Origin: Lachnospiraceae bacterium
GTDB taxonomy: Bacteria; Bacillota; Clostridia; Lachnospirales; Lachnospiraceae
Length of the DNA: 64,000 nucleotides
Direction of reading: 5' to 3'
NCBI GenBank assembly: GCA_017542245.1
Contig: JAFXXN010000135.1
Span: 1 to 64,000, forward strand
In this document: one piece after another, positions 17,487 to 25,013 of the stretch
How the letters are laid out: the number at the start of each line of letters is the position of its first letter
Position numbering within the stretch: position 1 is the stretch's first letter
Translations under genes and position numbers: made by a program
Notes under the pieces: generated by a model
What the model was told of the DNA's origin: nothing
Database searches by the model: none
Seen by the model: the letters and a program-made list of their open reading frames with translations, nothing else

Positions 17487-18401
17487 ATGGAATATGTATT
17501 ACGTACAAATGCATTAACCAAAAAGTACAAAAAATTTGAAGCCTTAAAAGGACTTTCAATGAATGTTCCCAAAGGTTCGATCTATGGATTTGTGGGAAGG
17601 AATGGAGCAGGAAAAACCACACTTTTCCGTATAATCTGCGGCCTTCAGTTTTCTACAGGCGGAGAGTTCAATCTTTTTGGTACAAATTCTAATGATGCCG
17701 GTATCTTAAAAGCACGCAACCGGATGGGTGCTATAGTTGAGGCACCGTCACTTTTCCCTGAAATGACAGCAAGGGAAAATCTTGAACATCAGTATAAGCT
17801 TCTGGGTATGCCAAATTATGATGGAATTTCAGAACTGCTGAGTCTTGTAGGGCTGGAAAATACTCAAAATAAAAAAACTAAGAATTTCTCATTGGGTATG
17901 AGACAGAGACTGGGAATAGCAGTAGCTTTATGCGGTAACCAGGATTTTTTGATGCTTGATGAACCGATAAACGGACTCGATCCCCAGGGTATTATTGAAA
18001 TGCGTGAGCTTATTCTGAAACTCAACAGGGAAAAAGGCATTACGTTTCTTATTTCTTCACATATCCTTGATGAACTGGCAAAACTTGCAACTCACTATGG
18101 ATTTATTGACAGTGGGAAAATGGTCAGGGAAATGAGTGCCGATGAGCTTGAAGATGCCTGCCATAAGAGCCTGAAGGTAAATGTATCAAGTACGGCTGCA
18201 CTTACAAGAGTTCTTGATAAAATGAGTTTGGAATATAAGATCCTGAGTGATAATGATGCAAACATCTATGGGAGACCGAATATCAGTGAGCTTGTAAAGG
18301 CTTTGGACAAGGAAGGCTGTAAATTGAATTCGTGTTCTGAACAGGAAGAAACCTTGGAAGGATTCTTCATCTCTTTAGTAGGAGGTGGCAGCAATGAGTA
18401 A
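17487..18401 (+). CDS. ABC transporter ATP-binding protein (bacitracin/lantibiotic-immunity type)
   Basis: A 304-residue ATPase of the BcrA/CcmA-like group. Walker A is GRNGAGKTT near residues 36-44, the signature FSLGMRQRLG, and Walker B FLMLDEPINGLD. The last 80 residues form the extra C-terminal region usual in self-protection transporters. GGAGG lies upstream of ATG 17487. It overlaps the permease gene by eight bases. With the response regulator and kinase it forms a detoxification-style module that probably responds to a cell-envelope-active peptide; this role is inferred from gene order. Confidence 0.9.
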   Translation: MEYVLRTNALTKKYKKFEALKGLSMNVPKGSIYGFVGRNGAGKTTLFRIICGLQFSTGGEFNLFGTNSNDAGILKARNRMGAIVEAPSLFPEMTARENLEHQYKLLGMPNYDGISELLSLVGLENTQNKKTKNFSLGMRQRLGIAVALCGNQDFLMLDEPINGLDPQGIIEMRELILKLNREKGITFLISSHILDELAKLATHYGFIDSGKMVREMSADELEDACHKSLKVNVSSTAALTRVLDKMSLEYKILSDNDANIYGRPNISELVKALDKEGCKLNSCSEQEETLEGFFISLVGGGSNE

Positions 18402-19143
18402 ACTCCTACGTGCGGATCTATCGGTATTATTCAGGTCTAAACTTTTTTATGGAATGATATTCTTATGTATTTTACTTCCGACAGTGACTAATTTAGAAGT
18501 GTATTTAAGTGAACCCGGCGCACCTTTGCTTGCCCCGTCAGAAACATTAACTATGTTTTTATGCATGCTCGTGGGTAATTTTATCGGTGGTCTGGCTTTG
18601 GTGTTAATTTCTGCTGAATTTACATCGGGAGAAATACGAAACAAACTGATAATGGGGCATAAGAGAAGCGATATATTCTTTTCGTGGATCATAGTGTATT
18701 CTGTAGAGATGCTGATAGCCATCATAGTGTTCTTTGGAGTGTTTCTGGTATCGGGCGCAATTATAGGGTACGATATGTCAGTATGCAATATTGGGGACAT
18801 GCTGATGAACATGCTTGTTATAACGGTTATGTTCTTCGGCAATTCCCTTGCGCTTTCCATATTGATAACGGTAATTCTTCCAGATCCGAAAGCATTTATA
18901 ATTTTTTATGTTTTATATGAAGCTCTGGCTGTACCCGGTATATTATTGTATGAAATGTATCCTGACAGCATAATTGTCAAGATAATAAATCGATGCTTCG
19001 CATTAAGTTATCTCAGCCTTGAAGACAGAACTTTAATAGTCGGATTTGATGAACCTTGGTTCACAATTGCATGTTCATTAGCTTTTGGACTGGTGTTAAT
19101 GACAATCGCCAAGCTGAGATTTGACAGGAAAGACTTGAAGTAA
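18394..19143 (+). CDS. ABC-2 type permease subunit
   Basis: A 249-residue integral membrane protein with about six helices, partner of the preceding ATPase. It starts LLRADLSVLFRSKLFYGMIFLC and carries an amphipathic elbow helix ahead of helix 1, as in ABC-2 permeases. SEFTSGEIRNKLIMGHKRSD-like text between helices 2 and 3 is the coupling-helix region. GGAGG at 18381-18385 lies eight bases before ATG 18394. It is followed by a 109-bp compound REP element before the kinase gene. Confidence 0.85.
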   Translation: MSKLLRADLSVLFRSKLFYGMIFLCILLPTVTNLEVYLSEPGAPLLAPSETLTMFLCMLVGNFIGGLALVLISAEFTSGEIRNKLIMGHKRSDIFFSWIIVYSVEMLIAIIVFFGVFLVSGAIIGYDMSVCNIGDMLMNMLVITVMFFGNSLALSILITVILPDPKAFIIFYVLYEALAVPGILLYEMYPDSIIVKIINRCFALSYLSLEDRTLIVGFDEPWFTIACSLAFGLVLMTIAKLRFDRKDLK

Positions 19144-19145
19144 AA

Positions 19146-19254
19146 TCAATCAGAGGGACGGTTCTCTGATTGAAAATTGGATTGATGAAAATGACGTAAT
19201 AATCAGGCTTTTGAGCCCTTTGAAAATCAATCGCAGAACCGTCCCGGTGATTGA
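19146..19254. repeat. 109-bp compound REP/BIME-like element A
   Basis: A forward palindrome (19146-19173) and an inverted one (19227-19254) flank a 53-base spacer containing GGCTTTTGAGC. The whole unit recurs with the same total length of 109 bases at 20167-20275. The inverted half-unit reads TCAATCGCAGAACCGTCCCG. The element separates the permease and kinase genes and would form hairpins in the mRNA. Confidence 0.85.
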
Positions 19255-19287
19255 TTTGAGAAGCAGACGCACAAGGTGAAATTTTTT

Positions 19288-20163
19288 ATGATATATGTGA
19301 TAATGGGATGTTTGCTAATAATAACTATCTTCCTGGCAGTTAAGCTTTATCTTTTAAAGAAAACTGCCAGGGAGATAGCTGTGTCTTTTGAAGAAGTATT
19401 AAATGAGGATACGAATACCGTTATCCGCATCTCAGGCGGGGATAAAGATATGCGTGATCTTACAGACAGCATAAACAAACAGCTGATTGAATTAAGAAAG
19501 CAATATCTGCAGTATAACATGGGAAATTCCGAACTCAAAAATGCCATAACAAATATGTCGCATGATATCCGCACGCCTCTTACAGCTATATATGGATATC
19601 TTGATATGATAGAAAATACTGATGATCCTGAGAAAAAGTCAAAATATATTTCAATTATCAGAGAACGCACCGAGATAATGAAGCAGCTGACCGAGGAGTT
19701 GTTTCAATATTCCATGGTGGTTTCTGATGATAAAGCTTTAGAACTTGAGGATGTATTTGTAAATCAGGTATTAGAAGAGAGCATAAGTAGTTTTTATCCG
19801 GCTCTGACAGAGAGAAACATTGTACCTGAAATAAATATCTGTATTGAAAAAATATATAGAAGACTAAATAAACAGGCATTGTCCAGGATTTTTTCAAATC
19901 TTCTGAACAATGCCGTGAAATACAGTGACGGAGATCTTAAAATAAAACTCATACCTACTGGCGAAATTATTTTTGAAAATACTGCAAAAGCACTTTCATC
20001 TGTAAAAGCGGAACAGTTATTTGATAGATTCTTTACTGTAAAAACTGCTTCAAACTCAACAGGGTTAGGACTTTCCATAGCGAAAACCTTTGTGGAGCGT
20101 ATGGGAGGAACCATAAAGGCAGACTATAAGGATAATGTGTTAATTATTCGCATTCTTTTTTAA
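19288..20163 (+). CDS. Sensor histidine kinase
   Basis: A 291-residue kinase (295 if the in-frame GTG 19276 is used). A single N-terminal membrane helix is followed by a short linker, the dimerisation box NMSHDIRTPL with phospho-acceptor His92 from this start, the N-box NLLNNAVKYS and the G2 box TGLGLSI. There is no extracellular sensor domain, which fits kinases that sense through an associated transporter. I favour ATG 19288 with AAGGTG about nine bases upstream. Its partner is the regulator at 16505; the ABC genes lie between them. It is flanked on both sides by 109-bp compound REP elements. Confidence 0.88.
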   Translation: MIYVIMGCLLIITIFLAVKLYLLKKTAREIAVSFEEVLNEDTNTVIRISGGDKDMRDLTDSINKQLIELRKQYLQYNMGNSELKNAITNMSHDIRTPLTAIYGYLDMIENTDDPEKKSKYISIIRERTEIMKQLTEELFQYSMVVSDDKALELEDVFVNQVLEESISSFYPALTERNIVPEINICIEKIYRRLNKQALSRIFSNLLNNAVKYSDGDLKIKLIPTGEIIFENTAKALSSVKAEQLFDRFFTVKTASNSTGLGLSIAKTFVERMGGTIKADYKDNVLIIRILF

Positions 20164-20166
20164 TTT

Positions 20167-20275
20167 TCAATCAGAGGGACGGTTCTCTGATTGAAATTTG
20201 AATTGTTGAAAATGCAGTAAAAACAAGGCTTTTGAGCGCTGTAAAAATCAATCGCAGAACCGTCCCGGTGATTGA
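20167..20275. repeat. 109-bp compound REP/BIME-like element B
   Basis: Second copy of the compound unit: forward palindrome 20167-20194, inverted palindrome 20248-20275, spacer with AGGCTTTTGAGC. It lies three bases after the kinase stop and ends five bases before the stop of the convergent ATPase gene, so it is the 3' end of both transcripts. Confidence 0.85.
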
Positions 20276-20279
20276 TTTT

Positions 20280-22250
20280 TTATTTATTGAGAAAACTTAC
20301 ATGTCTCATCCTGTTTACAATAGCCATAAAATCTACCTTTCTGGGATATGCAAGGAATCTGTCACAGTCGGGGAAGTTACCGGAATATACTATATCAATA
20401 TCATTTTCTTCAATTTCACGATAAAGTTCTTCGGTTTTCTGAACGATATCTACAGTCTCATGTTCCGGCTCGGCGAACAATCCTCCTCCTTCTCTGGTTT
20501 CAAGAAGTCTAAGCATAAATCCGATTGCGGTCCTCTGTTCGTTGCATACAATGTCATGTACAAAGTTCGCATTGATCTTTTCTTCTCCAATGATGATAAA
20601 ACCGATATCAGGTACTTCAAGTTTTTCACGGCCAAACTGTTTTGGGTAAGGAGAAAATCCAGCAGTTGAAAGGATACGGTGCTGGTACCAATCCTTAACC
20701 TTAGGTACTGACGGATCGCTTGTTGTTAGTTGTCCTACTGATTGATTGCTAGTTTTTTGTCGTGTTTCGTAGGATTTTTCAGTATTATCTGTATGCTGTG
20801 GTATCTCGAGTTTATCTGAGGTTGCCAGATACTCCGTGCCTGTTTTTTGAATTGGGCTGGATGCTATGGTATTTCTTCTATAAATTTCTCTGGCTTTTTC
20901 CGTAACATTAGATATCAGATATTCATCCATCAGATAGACGTTATCAGCTATAGCCAGATATTCACCGCTGCCGCCGATTACGAGTATTGTGGAAACATCA
21001 CAGGATTCATGAAGTTCATTTACTCTTTCCGTAAATGGAGTAATCGGCTCCCTGCGGATGAGTTCCTTCATCAATGCATCCCTGATCATAAAGTTAGTAG
21101 CACTTTTGTCTTCATCGATAAGCAAAAGCTTAGCTCCGGCATCCATAGCCTCGAGGATGTTTGCAGCCTGGGAAGTAGAGCCCGATGCATGATCGGTTGA
21201 AAAATGCTCGGTATCTCCACCCGGAAGCCGGGATATAAAAGGAGATATATCAAGATTCTTAACACTTCTTCCATCCTCAGCCGAAATGGTCATGGCTGAA
21301 ATATCTGTAACACAGAGTTCTCTGCCATCACCCAATATATGGTCATAGATACCTGCAGAGATAGTGTCAAGCACGGTTGATTTCCCGGAATATCCTCCGC
21401 CGGTGATGACAGTTACTCCTTTTTTGATACCCAGACCCTTTATACCGCATACTTCGATTTCCTCATCAGCAGGTGCCATAAATGGTATTGCGCCTTCCAT
21501 AGCTCCACCTGTTTTGGAATCTCTCGGTAATATGCTGCCGTTAGCCAGGAAAGCGCAGTAGTCACTTTCGCTTAACCATTTTCTTAAGTCTTTTTGCTTT
21601 TTATAAAGTGTGCTTACATTATTATTTCGTTCATGGTCAAAATACTTGATGAATAAAGAAGCTACATCAGGTAAATTTCCTACCAATAATTGTACAGCCT
21701 TTTTCTTGTCATTCGGCTTTAGCTGTACCTGGAACCTCATAGATAAGCACATCTGAGGAGTCCCAAGTTCTTCTTCCGGATAATTTGTTATTTTATATCC
21801 TCCGAGATTTTTGTAGTCCTTTCTGGGTCTCATGGTAAAAAATGCAGTATTTCTAACAAGTATTTCTCCCTTCGGGTGAGCCATATAATAATATCCGGTC
21901 TCTTCCGGGGGCTTGTTGCGGTTGTAAAGTTCCGCATTCAGATCCTCCAAATACGGGATAAACTGACGATAACAGTCATCCGCAACAGCTGTACTGTAAT
22001 CGGTAATCCCCAGCATTTCAGCCGGAATCTGGCAAAGAATTGTGGGTCTGTCATAAGCCATCCTGTTTGTGGTTTCGATAGTGAACGATACATCTCCACC
22101 GGACCAATATGTTGGATCGCTTCCCGTAACAGGAAACTCAGTCGGATTGCCCGGAGTGCAGGCTGGGATAAAAATCAGACCCTCATACATTTCCCGCCAG
22201 TTTTTCGTTTTGTTTTCCATGCTCATTAATAAGCTTCTAAGTCGTGTCAT
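20280..22250 (-). CDS. Predicted ATPase of the ABC class (COG3044 / ABC_ATPase family)
   Basis: A 656-residue protein of a family known mainly by prediction. An N-terminal region of about 270 residues precedes the P-loop GGGYSGKS at residues 284-291. Walker B-like LLLIDEDKSATNFMIRD lies near 375-391, and VSTILVIGGSGEYLAIAD follows in place of a canonical H-loop. Members have been proposed to act in RNA processing (a trypanosome relative, MRB1590, binds RNA); extrapolation to bacteria is weak. A low-complexity Thr/Ser/Gln-rich linker sits at about 470-520. It is a lone gene on the minus strand whose stop abuts the compound repeat. Confidence 0.82.
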   Translation of the reverse strand: MTRLRSLLMSMENKTKNWREMYEGLIFIPACTPGNPTEFPVTGSDPTYWSGGDVSFTIETTNRMAYDRPTILCQIPAEMLGITDYSTAVADDCYRQFIPYLEDLNAELYNRNKPPEETGYYYMAHPKGEILVRNTAFFTMRPRKDYKNLGGYKITNYPEEELGTPQMCLSMRFQVQLKPNDKKKAVQLLVGNLPDVASLFIKYFDHERNNNVSTLYKKQKDLRKWLSESDYCAFLANGSILPRDSKTGGAMEGAIPFMAPADEEIEVCGIKGLGIKKGVTVITGGGYSGKSTVLDTISAGIYDHILGDGRELCVTDISAMTISAEDGRSVKNLDISPFISRLPGGDTEHFSTDHASGSTSQAANILEAMDAGAKLLLIDEDKSATNFMIRDALMKELIRREPITPFTERVNELHESCDVSTILVIGGSGEYLAIADNVYLMDEYLISNVTEKAREIYRRNTIASSPIQKTGTEYLATSDKLEIPQHTDNTEKSYETRQKTSNQSVGQLTTSDPSVPKVKDWYQHRILSTAGFSPYPKQFGREKLEVPDIGFIIIGEEKINANFVHDIVCNEQRTAIGFMLRLLETREGGGLFAEPEHETVDIVQKTEELYREIEENDIDIVYSGNFPDCDRFLAYPRKVDFMAIVNRMRHVSFLNK

Positions 22251-22304
22251 TATTCTTTCACCCTATTAACCTTTCGCTTTAAAATTCTGTTTTTTAACAA
22301 AGTT

Positions 22305-22488
22305 AGCACTATTCACAGTCTGAACAAAGAGCACTCATAAACCTTCCGGCTACGCCGTAAGCCGCCGCATACGCGGCTTGTGTTTACTCGTGCCTTTTGT
22401 CCAGCCTCCATAGTCAAATATGCAAATATATCTACCCGCAAGTAAAACTTGCGGTAGACATTCTTGCAGATTGACTGTGAATAGTGCT
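22305..22488. repeat. 184-bp element bounded by perfect 16-bp inverted repeats
   Basis: AGCACTATTCACAGTC at 22305-22320 is exactly complementary to GACTGTGAATAGTGCT at 22473-22488. The interior is more GC-rich than its surroundings and contains further hairpins (GGCTACGCCGTAAGCC, CCGCCGCATACGCGGC, CCGCAAG/CTTGCGG). It has no coding potential. It looks like a non-autonomous element of MITE type or the gene of a highly structured RNA. No target-site duplication was established. Confidence 0.65.
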
Positions 22489-22496
22489 ATTTGGGC

Positions 22497-22524
22497 AAAA
22501 AAATACCGTGACAAACAGCCACGG
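22497..22524 (-). terminator. Terminator of the small-peptide gene
   Basis: On the minus strand CCGTGGC pairs with GTCACGG (one G-T pair) around a TGTTT loop, followed by TATTTTTTT. It lies 35 bases after the stop of the 21-residue reading frame and between that frame and the inverted-repeat element. Confidence 0.75.
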
Positions 22525-22558
22525 AAATAAAAATGGATATTTTTCTAATAAAGCAATG

Positions 22559-22624
22559 TCAAAAATCCAATTCCCGAGGTAATGTCTTGATATTCAGTTT
22601 GCTCACTGTATTTGTGCCCATCAT
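22559..22624 (-). CDS. Small peptide gene (21 residues)
   Basis: A short frame on the minus strand starting MMGTNTVSKL and ending RELDF. AAAGGAGG lies eight bases before the first ATG (22622-22624), a near-perfect ribosome binding site. A consensus promoter is placed at 22680-22708 and a terminator at 22497-22524, so promoter, binding site, frame and terminator form a full transcription unit of about 175 bases. The peptide is hydrophilic with no signal sequence or membrane helix. I recognise no family. It could be a signalling peptide, a leader peptide, or the remnant of a longer gene; the intact control signals argue against the last. Confidence 0.55.
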   Translation of the reverse strand: MMGTNTVSKLNIKTLPRELDF

Positions 22625-22679
22625 GTCAATTACCTCCTTTAAGAATTGAATCTAATATTTTCGTTACGTGAACAATAGC

Positions 22680-22708
22680 AATATAACATTATAAATAATA
22701 TTCGTCAA
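22680..22708 (-). promoter_or_regulatory. Sigma-A promoter of the small-peptide gene
   Basis: On the minus strand TTGACG (22703-22708) and TATATT (22680-22685) are separated by exactly 17 bases. The predicted start is near 22672, giving a leader of about 48 bases. Confidence 0.75.
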
Positions 22709-22803
22709 GTATTATTTTGTGACATTTTGCAAATTATTTTCAATTTCAATATTTATCTCACTGATTTAATAAAATTTTAGATGATTTTTCATATGAAAAT
22801 GTA

Positions 22804-22910
22804 TATAATATAGCTAGTGTCGGCCTATTAGTGAAGCCGGATTCAAACAATCCGGTATGCTAAAGAACTGCCCATCGTGTTGGAGATGCTCACACGGAGT
22901 TGGGAATATA
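22804..22910 (+). ncRNA. Candidate structured leader RNA of the SGNH gene
   Basis: A perfect -10 box TATAAT is at 22804-22809, with a poor -35. From the predicted start near 22816 the RNA would fold at once: CCGGATT (22837-22843) pairs with AATCCGG (22849-22855) around CAAAC, and CCCA (22871-22874) with TGGG (22901-22904) encloses a stem CGTGT/ACACG (22876-22880 with 22892-22896) containing GAG/CTC. The structure ends just before the ribosome binding site at 22933. It matches no riboswitch class I know. It may be a cis-regulatory element or a stability structure. Confidence 0.45.
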
Positions 22911-22941
22911 AAATATGTGAATAATGAGGGATGAGGAAAAA

Positions 22942-23574
22942 ATGACTACAGTATTGTGTTTTGGTGATTCTAATACATACGGATATAACCCGGTGAACGG
23001 ACAGAGGTATGCCGAGGATATACGATGGACCGCAAGGCTACAGGACCTGCTTGGTAAAGAGTATAAGGTAATTGAAGAGGGTTGCAACGGAAGGACGACC
23101 GTGTTTGACGATCCACGGGAAGATTGGAAGAAGGGACTGCCCTACTTAAGGCCCTGCCTTAATACTCATAAACCTGTAGATATTGTGATATTGATGCTGG
23201 GGACTAATGATCTTAAGGAGTGGTTTCATGCTTCGGCGGCTATGATAGCTGAAGGGGCTAGTCAGCTTGTAGATGTGATTAAAGATTTCACAAAGATAAA
23301 GCAGGGATTTGTACCTAGGATCATATTGATGGCACCGCCTGAAATAGGTGAGAAGATAAAAGACTCACCATTTTATGGTAACTTTAGAGAAGATGCAATA
23401 AGCCGTTCACGGGAATTCTCCAAATTATATGAGAAAGTTGCAAAAGAAAAAGGATGCGTTTTTGTAAATGCAGCTGAATATGCGAAGGCATCTGATGAAG
23501 ATTCTGTCCATTTAACTCCTTTGGGACACAAAAATCTGGCAGATGTTCTTGCATTTATAATACTTAATACATAA
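22942..23574 (+). CDS. SGNH/GDSL-family hydrolase
   Basis: A 210-residue esterase-like enzyme. The GDSN block with nucleophile Ser10 is near the N-terminus, the Gly block follows, the Asn block is GTNDLK near residue 94, and the Asp/His pair lies in DSVHLTPLGH near the C-terminus. This is the arylesterase/acyl-CoA thioesterase-like (TesA or isoamyl-acetate hydrolase) subgroup; likely substrates are acyl or acetyl esters. It has no signal peptide and so is cytoplasmic. GAGG five bases before ATG 22942 sets the start; the earlier ATG 22924 has no such site. It is preceded by a structured leader. Confidence 0.88.
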   Translation: MTTVLCFGDSNTYGYNPVNGQRYAEDIRWTARLQDLLGKEYKVIEEGCNGRTTVFDDPREDWKKGLPYLRPCLNTHKPVDIVILMLGTNDLKEWFHASAAMIAEGASQLVDVIKDFTKIKQGFVPRIILMAPPEIGEKIKDSPFYGNFREDAISRSREFSKLYEKVAKEKGCVFVNAAEYAKASDEDSVHLTPLGHKNLADVLAFIILNT

Positions 23575-23576
23575 GT

Positions 23577-23722
23577 CAAAGGATAGTGGGTGCACCGAAT
23601 TTTATAGTTGAAGTCATGTCCGAATCTAACCGGTATCATGTTACACAAAGGAAATCATGGAATATAAAAATGCAGGAGTAAGGAAATATTGGATTGTTAT
23701 ACCAAGGGAAATCGCATTTTAA
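23577..23722 (+). pseudogene. Remnant of a Uma2-family (DUF820) endonuclease-like gene
   Basis: The frame from about 23580 reads RIVGAPNFIVEVMSESN, close to the Uma2 core VGAPDFIVEVLSPSN, then breaks near 23640. In another frame ATG 23657 gives MEYKNAGVRKYWIVIP, matching the next Uma2 block LYKNAGVREYWIVDP, and stops at 23722. The order and spacing are those of one gene with a frameshift, and both ends are missing. Uma2 proteins have a PD-(D/E)XK nuclease fold. Confidence 0.75.
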
Positions 23723-23739
23723 TTGCGGTTTCTTTTTTT
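23708..23739 (+). terminator. Rho-independent terminator
   Basis: GAAATCGCA pairs with TGCGGTTTC (one G-T pair) around a seven-base loop, followed by TTTTTTT. It overlaps the end of the Uma2 remnant and would terminate the SGNH transcript. Confidence 0.85.
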
Positions 23740-23760
23740 GAAAAAAAATTTAAAAACATC

Positions 23761-23806
23761 TTGACAATGTAAAGATTTATGCTATAATGTTGACAGTGTA
23801 AAGATT
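23761..23806 (+). promoter_or_regulatory. Promoter with two operators, probable TetR target
   Basis: TTGACA (23761-23766), 16 bases, TATAAT (23783-23788). A 13-bp palindrome of the form TTxACAnTGTxAA overlaps the -35 (23761-23773) and recurs just after the -10 (23790-23802); the flanking bases make a 17-base direct repeat with one mismatch. Two operators bracketing the core promoter imply tight repression, most simply by the TetR protein encoded as the second gene of this operon. Confidence 0.75.
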
Positions 23807-23851
23807 GAATTAGACAAATTAACAGAATACTATATGTAATGGGAGAATAAC

Positions 23852-24934
23852 GTGAAAAGGATATTTAAGATGATCAAATGGTTTCTTTTGGGGCTGTTAG
23901 CCTTGATAATTATTTTGGTTATTGTATGGTTCTGTATAAGTTCCGGAAAGATAAGGACATATACTGAACCGAACAGCTTGTCGGAAAAGTTTGTAATGGA
24001 TATAAACGGTGCACCAAACGGATTTTTTATTAATAGCAAGAATATAGATAACCCGGTACTGTTACTTGTATCAAGCGGTCCGGGTACAGATGATTATGTA
24101 TTTACAGACAAGTATGAAGATATGCAGCTTGAGAATGATTATACCGTTGTATATTGGGATTACAGATGGATGGGTATAGCGTATGACGGGGATGCCAATG
24201 TAGATGGTATCACACTTGATAATTTGCTGGATGATACTTATCAGGTTACTGAATACCTGAAGAAAAGATTTGATAAAGAAAAAATCTTTATTATGGGTTT
24301 TTCAGGGGGGACGCAGATAGCCTTGCGTGAGGTCAAGAGGCATCCTGAAAACTATTATGCTTATATAGGTATGGCTCAGACGGTGACGGATTCTTACGAT
24401 CGTGATACCTTAATGTATAACTTTATGAAGAAGGTGTTTAACGAGAAAAATGATAGCAGTGCGCTTAAAAGACTTGAGAATTCGGTCGAAAAGGTTGAGG
24501 GCGAAAATGTCAGATGCACCGAATGGTATAATTTCGTAGACCTTGTACATGATGCGGGTGGTGGAACCATACGTAATAAATCAGAATTTACCGGTATTGT
24601 AATTCCTATTTTAACCTGCAGTTGTTATACAGTATCAGAGAAAATAAACTATATCAGAGGCATGAAGATGTATCGAAATACGCCTCTTAGTAAAGAATTA
24701 AAAGATTTTGATTACAGGCAAAGTATCAGATCATTGGAAATACCGACGTTCTTTATCAGTGGAGAGTATGATTATAACTGTCCGTGGGAGCTGGTGGAAG
24801 AGTATTGTAATATACTTTCTGCACCGGAGAAAGGTTTTTATAAGATATCAGGTGCGGCACACAGTCCTCTGTGGGAGAACCCTGAGGAAACATGTAATAT
24901 ACTGAAAAAGATTAAAGTTATATGTAATAGTTAA
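23852..24934 (+). CDS. Membrane-anchored alpha/beta hydrolase
   Basis: A 360-residue protein with an N-terminal membrane helix (about residues 9-30) and an alpha/beta-hydrolase domain outside. The nucleophile elbow is GFSGG with Ser151. An oxyanion-type segment SSGPGTDD is near 74-81, the acid is probably in GEYDYNCPW near 300, and the His in GAAHSPLW near 336. Substrates of this lipase/prolyl-aminopeptidase-like class are esters or amides. The start is GTG 23852 with GGGAG six bases upstream. It is the first gene of a putative TetR-controlled operon with a ferredoxin-type protein. Confidence 0.82.
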   Translation: MKRIFKMIKWFLLGLLALIIILVIVWFCISSGKIRTYTEPNSLSEKFVMDINGAPNGFFINSKNIDNPVLLLVSSGPGTDDYVFTDKYEDMQLENDYTVVYWDYRWMGIAYDGDANVDGITLDNLLDDTYQVTEYLKKRFDKEKIFIMGFSGGTQIALREVKRHPENYYAYIGMAQTVTDSYDRDTLMYNFMKKVFNEKNDSSALKRLENSVEKVEGENVRCTEWYNFVDLVHDAGGGTIRNKSEFTGIVIPILTCSCYTVSEKINYIRGMKMYRNTPLSKELKDFDYRQSIRSLEIPTFFISGEYDYNCPWELVEEYCNILSAPEKGFYKISGAAHSPLWENPEETCNILKKIKVICNS

Positions 24935-25013
24935 TATATAAATTGATAAATTTGTGAGTTAGCTTGGAAATAAAAGAAAATACAAAAGAGAATAAAAACG
25001 GAAGGATAAAATT

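Noticed and set aside
20232..20669. Plus-strand reading frame of 145 codons through the compound repeat
   Set aside because: It starts inside a REP-like repeat and runs antisense through the conserved COG3044-type gene.
22301..22490. CRISPR array
   Set aside because: The repeated-looking GC-rich words in this stretch are inverted repeats and hairpins, not regularly spaced direct repeats; no array was found anywhere in the window.
22830..22910. tRNA gene or known riboswitch (c-di-GMP, fluoride, SAM, purine)
   Set aside because: No cloverleaf and none of the conserved words of those classes could be matched; kept only as an unassigned structured leader.
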